Source: DASTQL01 sp035462845
GTDB taxonomy: Bacteria > Actinomycetota > Actinomycetes > Jiangellales > Jiangellaceae
Reading direction: 5' to 3'
Assembly: GCA_035462845.1 (NCBI GenBank)
Contig: DATHTV010000006.1
Span: forward strand, 1 to 15,221
DNA length: 15,221 nucleotides
Shown here: piece by piece, positions 6,649 to 13,248 of the stretch
Layout: each line of letters begins with the position of its first letter
Numbering within the stretch: the stretch's first letter is position 1
Translations under genes and position numbers: made by a program
The notes under the pieces: generated by a model
Databases searched by the model: none
What the model was told of the DNA's origin: nothing
The model's input: only the letters and a program-made list of their open reading frames with translations

Positions 6649-7121
6649 GGAACCCGTCCCTCGGCCCCGCTCGTCTCCTCCAGCAGCCACGTGACGTCGC
6701 CGTACCGCTCCGCCAGCTCGTCGTCGGAGGCAGGGCTGCCGACCGGGAAGGACGCCCAGACCATCTTCCCGCCCTCCGCGACGTCCTCGACCCCCCACGA
6801 GTCGGTGAGGGTGGCCAGCATCCGCAGGCCGCGTCCGGTCGTGGCCGACCGCGAGTGGGTACGGAGGACGGGCTGCAGGTCCGCCTGGTCGCACACCTCC
6901 ACCCGGACGTCGTCGGGACCGACGAGGAGGTGGACGCGCACGCTCGTGGCCGCGTGCACGACCGCGTTGGTGACCAGCTCGGACACGACCAGCAGCAGCA
7001 GGTCGGTGGTGTCGGGGTCCAGGCCCGCGCTCTGCGCTGCGCGACGGGCGAAGCGGCGGGCACCCGGGACGCTCCGGGGAGAGGCGGGGAGGTCGACGAC
7101 CGCGTCGACGGACCCGCTCAT
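6645..7121 (-). CDS. RsbW-like anti-sigma regulatory ATPase
   Basis: 158 residues with a GHKL/HATPase_c fold (PF13581 type). The N box is ELVTNAVVHA at 48-57 (Glu48, Asn52), and the G2-like loop is TTGRGLRMLATL at 94-105. The G1 box, normally D-x-G-x-G, here reads Asp78-Gln-Ala-Asp81, a variation common in actinobacterial single-domain members. Such proteins are serine kinases and anti-sigma factors in partner-switching systems, binding a STAS protein or a sigma factor. They are antagonised by SpoIIE phosphatases like the two encoded at 1699-4029. The ATG start is placed by homology; its ribosome site (GGCGAG) is weak. The last 30 residues extend beyond the fold. The neighbouring 178-aa gene is coupled by a 4-base overlap. 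Confidence 0.87.
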   Translation of the reverse strand: MSGSVDAVVDLPASPRSVPGARRFARRAAQSAGLDPDTTDLLLLVVSELVTNAVVHAATSVRVHLLVGPDDVRVEVCDQADLQPVLRTHSRSATTGRGLRMLATLTDSWGVEDVAEGGKMVWASFPVGSPASDDELAERYGDVTWLLEETSGAEGRVP

Positions 7122-7285
7122 CGCTCGCCGGGCCGCGCCGGGAGGTGATCAACCACGAGTGCCCCTTCCTCCCGGTCGCCGCATGCTCATCCGCGTCACC
7201 GTTCCCCACATGGTCGCGGCCCAACCCTCCTTTCCGGGACCGGCGCGCCGGGTGTATCGGCACCCGGCGCCGGCGCTCCTCCCTG

Positions 7286-7306
7286 CAGGTCCGCACGACG
7301 GACCTG
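7286..7306. promoter_or_regulatory. Inverted repeat in the divergent intergenic region
   Basis: CAGGTCCG (7286-7293) and CGGACCTG (7299-7306) are perfect inverted 8-mers around a 5-nt centre. They lie 56 bp before the protease start, within the 240-bp gap (7122-7361) between the divergent ATPase and protease genes. The gap also holds two GC-only palindromes (7240-7251 and 7264-7273). I see no convincing sigma consensus. The 21-bp repeat has the size of a repressor operator but could be a leader hairpin. Confidence 0.4.
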
Positions 7307-7361
7307 GACGGTGCCCGATCCGCGGCCTACCGTCCGGACCACCGACACCAGGGGGTTCCCC

Positions 7362-8285
7362 ATGACAGACCTGCCCGCAGCGCAGGACCCGCACGCCTCC
7401 GTCTCCAGCGAGCCGGAGGAGCTCGACCAGGTGGTCGAGGAGGGTCCGCACGAGGAGGGCTCGACCGGTGAGGCACCGGACGTCGAGGAGGCGGCCGGAG
7501 ACGTCGAGGCCGTCGAGGGCCTGCCGTCCCTCGAGACCGCGGAGGCGGAGACGGCGCCGGACACGTCCGGCCTCAGCGACGTCGCCGTGGCGTCGTTCGG
7601 ACCCGCCCCCGAGGCCATCATCGGCACCGACGACCGCGTGCAGATCCAGAACACGAGCGCGCACCCGTGGCGGATGAACGCGTCGCTGCTCATCACGGCC
7701 GCCGACGGGTCGACCTGGATCGGCACCGGCTGGTTCATCAGCCCGCGTACGCTGATCACGGCGGGGCACTGCGTCTTCATCAAGAACAGCGGCGTCCCCG
7801 GCCGGGACGGCTGGGTGCGCAGCATCAAGGTCATGCCCGGGCGCAACGGGGCCACGCTGCCGTACGGCAGCTCCACGAGCACCACGTTCCGGTCGGTGAC
7901 CGGCTGGACCGCGAACGGCGACCACAACTACGACTACGGCGCGATCATCCTGCCCACGCCGCTCGGCAACACCGTCGGCTGGTACGGGTTCGGCGTCTAC
8001 TCCGACGGCCAGCTCACTGGGTCGACGGTCAACATCTCCGGCTATCCGGGCGACAAGCCGGCCGGGACACAGTGGTACCACTCGAACCGCGTCTCGGCGG
8101 TCAACCCGACGAAGGTCTACTACACGGTGGACACCATGGGCGGGCAGAGCGGCAGCGCCGTGTACCAGATCCGCGACGGAGCCCGCATGGCCGTCGCCGT
8201 CCACGCGTACGGCGGGGCGACCGCCAACCACGGGACCCGTATCAACACCCAGGTGTTCGGCAACCTCCAGCAGTGGAAGGCATGA
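7362..8285 (+). CDS. V8/glutamyl-endopeptidase-like serine protease, no signal peptide
   Basis: 307 residues. The trypsin-fold domain runs from about 95 to 307 with the triad His136 (LITAGHC), Asp191 (NYDYGAI) and Ser263 (GGQSGSAV). His281 in VAVHAYGG corresponds to the S1-pocket His of Glu-specific V8-type enzymes, so cleavage after Glu is likely. The first 91 residues contain 15 Glu and 6 Asp before residue 70 and no Lys or Arg at all. There is no hydrophobic signal peptide, unlike the secreted members of the family. The acidic segment looks like a propeptide or tether that the enzyme could cut itself. The ATG at 7362 follows AGGGGG with a rather long spacer; an in-frame upstream ATG at 7311 is less likely. 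Followed after 9 bases by a small beta-sandwich protein. Confidence 0.87.
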   Translation: MTDLPAAQDPHASVSSEPEELDQVVEEGPHEEGSTGEAPDVEEAAGDVEAVEGLPSLETAEAETAPDTSGLSDVAVASFGPAPEAIIGTDDRVQIQNTSAHPWRMNASLLITAADGSTWIGTGWFISPRTLITAGHCVFIKNSGVPGRDGWVRSIKVMPGRNGATLPYGSSTSTTFRSVTGWTANGDHNYDYGAIILPTPLGNTVGWYGFGVYSDGQLTGSTVNISGYPGDKPAGTQWYHSNRVSAVNPTKVYYTVDTMGGQSGSAVYQIRDGARMAVAVHAYGGATANHGTRINTQVFGNLQQWKA

Positions 8286-8294
8286 GGTCTGCGG

Positions 8295-8561
8295 GTGCCT
8301 GACGTGGTGTCGGGCGTCGTCCGGGACCGGGGCGGGCGACCGCTGGCAGGGGTGCGGGTGTTCTTCACCAGCAGCCCCGTCCCGGTCCCGGACGTCGCCA
8401 CCGTGACGGGCGCCGACGGCGCCTTCCAGCTCACCGCACCGGCCCCCGGGGAGTACGAGGTGCGCTGCGTGCTCCCGGACGGCCGGGGCCGCGCCGTCGC
8501 GGTGCGGGTCACGGCCGGGAGCGGCTCGGTGGTCGCCGTCGACCTGCCGGTCGGCGGCTGA
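8295..8561 (+). CDS. Small carboxypeptidase-regulatory-like domain protein
   Basis: 88 residues forming essentially one transthyretin-like beta-sandwich (CarboxypepD_reg type, PF13620): SGVVRDRGGRPLAGVRVFF at 6-24, GADGAFQL around 39-46 and GEYEVRC around 52-58. No signal peptide or membrane helix. The GTG at 8295 is nine bases after the protease stop; GAGG within the protease stop region acts as ribosome site, so the genes are almost certainly co-translated. The domain is usually a binding or adhesion module; here it may bind, inhibit or target the protease (inference). GTG at 8304 is an alternative start. Confidence 0.75.
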   Translation: MPDVVSGVVRDRGGRPLAGVRVFFTSSPVPVPDVATVTGADGAFQLTAPAPGEYEVRCVLPDGRGRAVAVRVTAGSGSVVAVDLPVGG

Positions 8562-8606
8562 GCCCGAGTCGGTCGACGGCAAGTGACGGCAAGCGGTTCC
8601 CCGGGT

Positions 8607-8646
8607 TGTCCGGTTCTGGCGTGATGGCGGGACCGGCAACCGGACA
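8607..8646. promoter_or_regulatory. Operator-like inverted repeat upstream of the uidA remnant
   Basis: TGTCCGGTT (8607-8615) and AACCGGACA (8638-8646) are perfect inverted 9-mers separated by 22 nt. They end directly at the AGGAG ribosome site and the ATG (8657) of the beta-glucuronidase remnant. A two-site repressor arrangement or a long-range leader hairpin would both fit; it probably regulated the intact gene. A 10-bp tandem repeat, GACGGCAAGT/C, lies just upstream at 8575-8594. Confidence 0.45.
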
Positions 8647-8656
8647 GGAGACCCTC

Positions 8657-9044
8657 ATGCTGCGCCCCCAGGACACCCCGACCTGGCCGACGGGGAGCGC
8701 GGGCTGCGCGCGGAGCTCGAGGCCTGGGCCACCGAGGGCAAGCCGATCCTCACCACCGAGTACGGCGCCGACACGGTCGCGGGCCTGCACGCCCTGACCC
8801 CGACGCCGTGGACCGAGGAGTACCGGGTCGACTACCTCGCCATGAACCACCGGGTGTTCGACGACGTGGCAGCGGTGGTCGGCGAGCACGTCTGGAACTT
8901 CGCCGACTCCGCCACGGCACCCGGCTACTTCCGCGTCGACGGCAACGAGAAGGGCGCTTCACCCGGGACCGTCGCCCCAAGGCCGCGGCGCACGCACTTC
9001 GTCGACGCTGGCGCGGGGAGGCCCGACCCGGCTCGGAGTCGTGA
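8657..9044 (+). pseudogene. uidA: Beta-glucuronidase (GH2) with central deletion
   Basis: The ATG at 8657 follows ACAGGAG and begins MLRPQDTPT, closely matching the start of E. coli UidA (MLRPVETPT). From about 8680 the sequence switches frame to the C-terminal part of the enzyme: PILTTEYGADTVAGLH (including the nucleophile Glu of TEYG), WTEEY, HRVFDDVAAVVGE, HVWNFAD and GNEKG, which keeps the Asn-x-Lys signature of glucuronidases. After GNEKG (about 8955) a one-base deletion shifts frame again to FTRDRRPKAAAHALRRRW, ending at TGA 9042-9044. Roughly 470 of about 600 codons are missing, including the acid/base Glu, so no enzyme can be made. The tail overlaps the convergent exporter gene. Confidence 0.88.
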
Positions 9045-9882
9045 GCACCGCGCCGATGCTGGCGGTGACGACCATGAGCATGGCCGCGTACTCGGCCAGG
9101 GTGAGCGCCTGACCCAGCACCAGGTAGCCGGCAACGGCCGCCACGACCGGGTTCAGGCTGAGCAGCACGGCGAACGTCGCGGCCGGCAGCGTACGGAGGG
9201 ACAGCAGCTCCAGGCCGTACGGCACCGTGGACGAGAGCAGCGCCACCGCCAGGCCCACGGCCAGGACCGCGGGCTGGAGGAGCGTGTCGCCCGCGGCGCC
9301 GACCCCCAGCGGCAGGCTGACCGCCGCCGCGACGACCATCGCCAGCGCCAGCCCGTCCAGGCGGGGGAAGTGCCGGCCGGCCCGCTCGGACAGCAGGACG
9401 TACGCGGCCCACATCCCGCCGGCGCCGAGGGCGAACGCGACGCCCACCGGGTCCAGCGCCCCGAACGCGGCCCCGGCGAGGAGCGCGACGCCCGCGAGGG
9501 CCAGGACCGCCCACAGGTAGCTGAGCAGCCGGCGCCCGGCCACGACGGACAGCAGCAGCGGTCCGAGGATCTCCAGGGTCACCGCGGTCCCGAGCGGGAT
9601 CCGGGCGATGGCCTCGTAGAAGAGGTGGTTCATGCCGGCCAGCGACAGCCCGAACGCCACGACCGCCGCCCAGTCGGCGCGCCGGTACCCGCGCAGGCGT
9701 GGCCTGGCGACAGCCACCAGGACGACGGCGGAGAAGCCCAGCCGCAGCGTCGCGACACCGGTGGCGCCCACCGTGGGGAAGAGCAGCGCGGCCACGGCGG
9801 CGCCGAACTGCTGCGAGCACGCGGCCGCCAGGACCAGCGCTGCCGCGACGGCCGGCAGACCGGCCCGGGTGCCGGGACTCAG
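8959..9882 (-). CDS. EamA/RhtA-type DMT-superfamily exporter, CTG start
   Basis: About 307 residues with ten hydrophobic helices and two EamA repeats, close to the RhtA group that exports amino acids and small metabolites; the substrate is unknown. No ATG or GTG lies in frame before the first helix. CTG at 9882 overlaps the stop of the upstream gene as CTGA, exactly like ATGA/GTGA couplings, with AGAGGCGAG just upstream, so I propose CTG. The next in-frame candidates (GTG codons inside helix one) would remove that helix. The last 25 or so residues run antisense through the beta-glucuronidase remnant and may be a recent extension. Third gene of the reductase operon. Confidence 0.82.
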   Translation of the reverse strand: MSPGTRAGLPAVAAALVLAAACSQQFGAAVAALLFPTVGATGVATLRLGFSAVVLVAVARPRLRGYRRADWAAVVAFGLSLAGMNHLFYEAIARIPLGTAVTLEILGPLLLSVVAGRRLLSYLWAVLALAGVALLAGAAFGALDPVGVAFALGAGGMWAAYVLLSERAGRHFPRLDGLALAMVVAAAVSLPLGVGAAGDTLLQPAVLAVGLAVALLSSTVPYGLELLSLRTLPAATFAVLLSLNPVVAAVAGYLVLGQALTLAEYAAMLMVVTASIGAVLTTPSRVGPPRASVDEVRAPRPWGDGPG

Positions 9883-11942
9883 CTCGCCTCTGCCGCAGCC
9901 CTGGCGCGAGCCTCCAGCGCGAGCTCGCGGATCCTGGCGATGTCCTCCGGGGTGTAGACGCCGTTGACGCCGGAGATCGTGGCCAGCCTCATGCCGTGCC
10001 TGAGGCCGAGCTGGTAGATCTCCTTGACCTTCTCCCACTCGATGTTGCGCCCCACCGTGAAGGTCTCGTAGCGCCCTTCGAGAGCCAGCACGACGGTCTC
10101 GGCCAGGCAGGCGTAGGCGACGCCGGGCGGCAGGCCGATGTTCCTCATCTGCACGTCGCCGGGCAGCTCGATCTCGCCGGACTCGATCACCAGGACGTCG
10201 GGACGCTTGGCGACGTCCTCGGCCGACAGGTCCAGCGGGCGCGCCACGTCCGTGATCACGCAGCCCGGCTTGACCTGCATGATGTCGAGGACTCGCTTGC
10301 CGGCCCCCGAGGTCGCCGTCACGATGAGGTCCATCTCCGGCAGGTGGTCGTTGGGAGTGGCTGCGACGTGGACCTCGGCGCGTGGGTTGCCGCGTTCGAT
10401 GTCGTGCTTGAGGGCCAGCAGCTTGGCCGACTCCGGCGAGACCAGCCACAGCTCGTCGCTGGCCAGGGCCAGCAGCCGGGCGCAGACCGACCCGATGGCT
10501 CCGGTGGCCCCGACGACCATGGCCTTGCCCTTGATGCGCCCTTCGTCGTCCACGTCCTGGATGCCGAGCTGGAGCATCGCCTCGTGCGCGGCCCACAGCG
10601 CGCCGGAGGCGCTGTAGCTGTTGCCCGTCGTGATCGGCAACGGTGCCTGCTTGGCCACCGTGACCCCCGCGTCCCCGACGACCTTGGTGAACGCGCCCAG
10701 CCCCATGACCTGAGCGCCGAGCTTGCGCGCGGTCTCGGCCGCCTTGAGCAGCCGGGCGTACGTGAACTCGGGGCTGTGGGACATCAGCTCCTTGGGGGTC
10801 CCGCCGACGGTGATGAGCCAGCCCTCGGCCTCCGCCCCGGTGGGTGACTTGATGCCGCTGACGTGGCTGTAGACGAAGGGCGGCGAGTACGCCATCCCCT
10901 TCTCCACCGCGTCCATGACCACATGGGGCGCGACCTTGGCGATCGTGCCGAGCGGCTCGACGGTGCGGAAGTACTCCTGCGAGAGCGGGTGGATGACGAA
11001 CGCGAACCGGCTCTTGCGCTTGAACCCGTTGGGGTAGAGCAGACGAGGCTCCAGTCCGGCGGACACGATCATGTCGAGCAGGTCGTCGTTGGTGAGGCGC
11101 CCGGGGCTCGCCGTGATCGCCAGCATCATGGCCTCGAGCACCGCCGGGGTGACGGTGACGTCGAACGGCTGGGGAGTGGCGTCGAGGACCATGTCGACGC
11201 CCCGGTCGGCCAGCTCGGCCAGCCGTTCGTCCGAGATCGCCGTGCTCACGACGGTCTTGCCGGTCAGGTCTTCCAGCCCGAAGTGGATCAGCTCGTCGTA
11301 GGTGGCCACAACGACGTCGCAGGTGCGAGCGGCCTTGCGCGTCATGGCGGTGCTGATCCGGTGGCCGGGTGCCTTCAGCTGCTCCTGGATCCCGCCCGGG
11401 AGCCGGCGGATCGGCCACAGAGCGGCGTTGGCCGCCAGCCCGAGGATCGGGGTGGAGTCCAGCCTGGACGGGAGGGACAGGCGCAGCACCGGGTCGGCGA
11501 ACTCGAGGTTGTCGGTGAACTCGCGGAGGATGCGGGTCGTCCGGTCGTGGTTCATGCCGCCGAGCACGACGGTCCGCGCGTTGTCGAAGAACCCCGGCAT
11601 CTCGGCCTGCACGTGCCGGATCGACCACTCCTGCAGGACGTCGCGCAGGGCGTGCCCGTCGGTGACCGGTACTGCCGTCGTCGCTCGCTTGACCTTGTCG
11701 ATGGCGGCCAGCTCACCGTCGTACAGCCCGGCGGCTCGTGCCTCCCGGAGGCCGGTGACTGCGATCGTGGTCGCCTCCTCGGCCCACTTCCGCACCAGGT
11801 CCTCCGCCGCCGCGACGTCTCCGCTCGTCCCCACCCGGACGAGCCGGAAGTCGTGCTGGAGGAAGGTCACGTGCTCGTCGTAGTCGCGGTCCGGGCCGGT
11901 GAGGCTCACGTTGACCACGAGATCGGGCTTGGCCGTTGGCAT
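9879..11942 (-). CDS. 687-aa acyl-ACP-reductase-like (COG5322) protein
   Basis: Residues about 310-660 align by eye with cyanobacterial long-chain acyl-ACP reductase (AAR). Landmarks are LGAFTKVVG and ITTGNSYSASGA (415-447), the NADPH-binding GATGAIGS at 478-485, DVARPLDLS, and YACLAETVVLALEGR at 610-624. In the last, Cys612 lies where AAR has its acyl-accepting Cys294. This predicts reduction of a fatty acyl thioester to an aldehyde. The first 300 residues are extra: cyanobacterial AAR is about 340 long. They include a nucleotide-binding-like stretch (CDVVVATYDELIHFGLEDLT, 208-227, then DMVLDATPQP, 250-259) that I cannot assign. The ATG at 11942 has CAGGAG; a longer frame upstream is rejected. 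Its stop overlaps the exporter start by 4 bases. Confidence 0.82.
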   Translation of the reverse strand: MPTAKPDLVVNVSLTGPDRDYDEHVTFLQHDFRLVRVGTSGDVAAAEDLVRKWAEEATTIAVTGLREARAAGLYDGELAAIDKVKRATTAVPVTDGHALRDVLQEWSIRHVQAEMPGFFDNARTVVLGGMNHDRTTRILREFTDNLEFADPVLRLSLPSRLDSTPILGLAANAALWPIRRLPGGIQEQLKAPGHRISTAMTRKAARTCDVVVATYDELIHFGLEDLTGKTVVSTAISDERLAELADRGVDMVLDATPQPFDVTVTPAVLEAMMLAITASPGRLTNDDLLDMIVSAGLEPRLLYPNGFKRKSRFAFVIHPLSQEYFRTVEPLGTIAKVAPHVVMDAVEKGMAYSPPFVYSHVSGIKSPTGAEAEGWLITVGGTPKELMSHSPEFTYARLLKAAETARKLGAQVMGLGAFTKVVGDAGVTVAKQAPLPITTGNSYSASGALWAAHEAMLQLGIQDVDDEGRIKGKAMVVGATGAIGSVCARLLALASDELWLVSPESAKLLALKHDIERGNPRAEVHVAATPNDHLPEMDLIVTATSGAGKRVLDIMQVKPGCVITDVARPLDLSAEDVAKRPDVLVIESGEIELPGDVQMRNIGLPPGVAYACLAETVVLALEGRYETFTVGRNIEWEKVKEIYQLGLRHGMRLATISGVNGVYTPEDIARIRELALEARARAAAEAS

Positions 11943-11978
11943 CTGCACTCCTGGGATCGCACTCACTCCTGCGGGTCT

Positions 11979-11990
11979 GACGGATCCGTC
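11979..11990. other. 12-bp palindrome between the two reductase genes
   Basis: GACGGATCCGTC is a perfect palindrome in the 55-bp gap between the two reductase genes, 37 bp before the start of the 687-aa gene. It may be an operator or a small RNA hairpin; a function is not demonstrable. Confidence 0.35.
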
Positions 11991-11997
11991 GGCGGGT

Positions 11998-13092
11998 TCA
12001 CACCATCGCCGACGAGTCGAACTCGGGATGGTCGGCCATGAAGTCCAGCAACCGGTCGGCGTAGCTCTCGAAGGGCGGGCACGCGACCCCGGTCCCGGCG
12101 AGGGCCGCGGACGTGTTCGCGGTGGAGTAGGTGGTCGGGGAGGCGAAGTAGTCAAGCCCCTCGGCAGGCAGGCCCAGCAGGCGTTCCAGCCCCGGCACGG
12201 ACCCGACCGCGGCCCGGGTGACACCGAGGGGGAGGGGCACCCAGACCACCCGCTTGCGCAGGTGGCGGGCGAAGATGTCGACCAGCTCGCGTACCGTCGG
12301 CGGCTCGGGGTCGGTGAGGGCGAACGTCCGCCCGACCGACTCGTCCAGCACCGACAGCTCGTCCATCGCCTCGATGACGAAGTCCCGGGGGACCAGGCAC
12401 ACCCGGACCCGGTCGGCGTCGCCGACCGCCGGCACCACCGCCACCGGCAGGGGTTGCCGGCGCAGGAAGGTCGCCAGGAAGTACGGCCCGTCGTACTTCT
12501 GGGTCTCGCCGGTGCGGGAGTCGCCCACGACGATCCCGGGGCGGTAGATCGTCGCCGGCAGGCCGCTGGCCATCGCCTTGCGGACCAGCATCTCCGCGTC
12601 GAACTTGGTCGACTCGTAGTGGTTGCGGAAGGTCTGCCCCTCGTCGAGGGCGTCCTCGGTGAAGTCGCCCTCGTACCGCCCGCTGACGTAGCAGGTGCTC
12701 ACGTACTGCAGCCGGTCGAACCGCGGACGCGACCGGCAGAACTGCAGGATCCGCGCCGTCACGTCGACGTTGACCCGGCGAGCCAGGATCTCGGGGACCG
12801 TGAGGTCGTACACCGCCGCCAGGTGCCAGACCTCGCTCACCTCGTCGAGGCGGTCGCGGGCGGCCGGATCGGTGCCCAGGTCGGGCCGGGTGATGTCGCC
12901 CTCGACCAGCGCGATCCGGTCACGCGTGTGCGGGTGGTCGGCCTCGATGTCGCGGACCCGCACGGCCGCGGTCTCCAGGTGCTGCGGCTGCACCAGGCAC
13001 AGGGCTCGCGCCCCCTCACGGCGAGCCAGCAGCCTGGGGAGCAGGGCGGAGCCCAGGAAGCCCGGGAACCCGGTCAGCAGCAGTGCCTTCAC
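11998..13092 (-). CDS. Extended SDR, fatty acyl-CoA reductase/thioester-reductase-like
   Basis: 364 residues. The N-terminal Rossmann motif is TGFPGFLG at 7-14, followed by Asp66 (EGDITRPDLG), HLAAVYD at 90-96, Ser132 in the YVST stretch and the catalytic Tyr159-x-x-x-Lys163. This is the NAD_binding_4 / COG3320 pattern shared by fatty acyl-CoA reductases and thioester-reductase domains. It likely uses NADPH to reduce a fatty acyl thioester or aldehyde, or acts on a related lipid. The GTG at 13092 is chosen because GAGAAGG lies 8 bases upstream and the Rossmann strand begins at once; ATG at 13098 and GTG at 13113 are alternatives. First gene of a three-gene operon with the AAR-like protein and an exporter. 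Confidence 0.85.
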   Translation of the reverse strand: MKALLLTGFPGFLGSALLPRLLARREGARALCLVQPQHLETAAVRVRDIEADHPHTRDRIALVEGDITRPDLGTDPAARDRLDEVSEVWHLAAVYDLTVPEILARRVNVDVTARILQFCRSRPRFDRLQYVSTCYVSGRYEGDFTEDALDEGQTFRNHYESTKFDAEMLVRKAMASGLPATIYRPGIVVGDSRTGETQKYDGPYFLATFLRRQPLPVAVVPAVGDADRVRVCLVPRDFVIEAMDELSVLDESVGRTFALTDPEPPTVRELVDIFARHLRKRVVWVPLPLGVTRAAVGSVPGLERLLGLPAEGLDYFASPTTYSTANTSAALAGTGVACPPFESYADRLLDFMADHPEFDSSAMV

Positions 13093-13248
13093 GCGCATCG
13101 CCTTCTCGATCACTTCGGTCGGAGCCCGACACCAGGGTCGTCCGTCCGGCCGAGGCCCGGGTAGACCCCAACGACCCTAGCGCTCCTCGGTCGCGAGGGA
13201 CGGGTACCGAGGGGTCCTCCCGGAGCGGTGGGCGGGCAGGACGGAGCC

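Noticed and set aside
7139..7160. GGGAGGTGATC, an unusually extended match to the 16S anti-Shine-Dalgarno
   Set aside because: The frames opening after it show no protein-like composition, and the true protease start is 200 bp further on; treated as coincidence.
8842..9957. 371-codon plus-strand frame
   Set aside because: Its first part is the beta-glucuronidase remnant and the rest is antisense to the exporter and reductase genes.
9883..11628. 889-codon minus-strand frame extending the exporter upstream
   Set aside because: Upstream of 9882 it is only the shifted frame of the 687-aa reductase gene; the sequence is Arg-rich and meaningless until the exporter begins.
13202..13207. GGGTAC like a SigB -10 before the P450 remnant
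   Set aside because: No GTT-type -35 lies 14-16 nt upstream.
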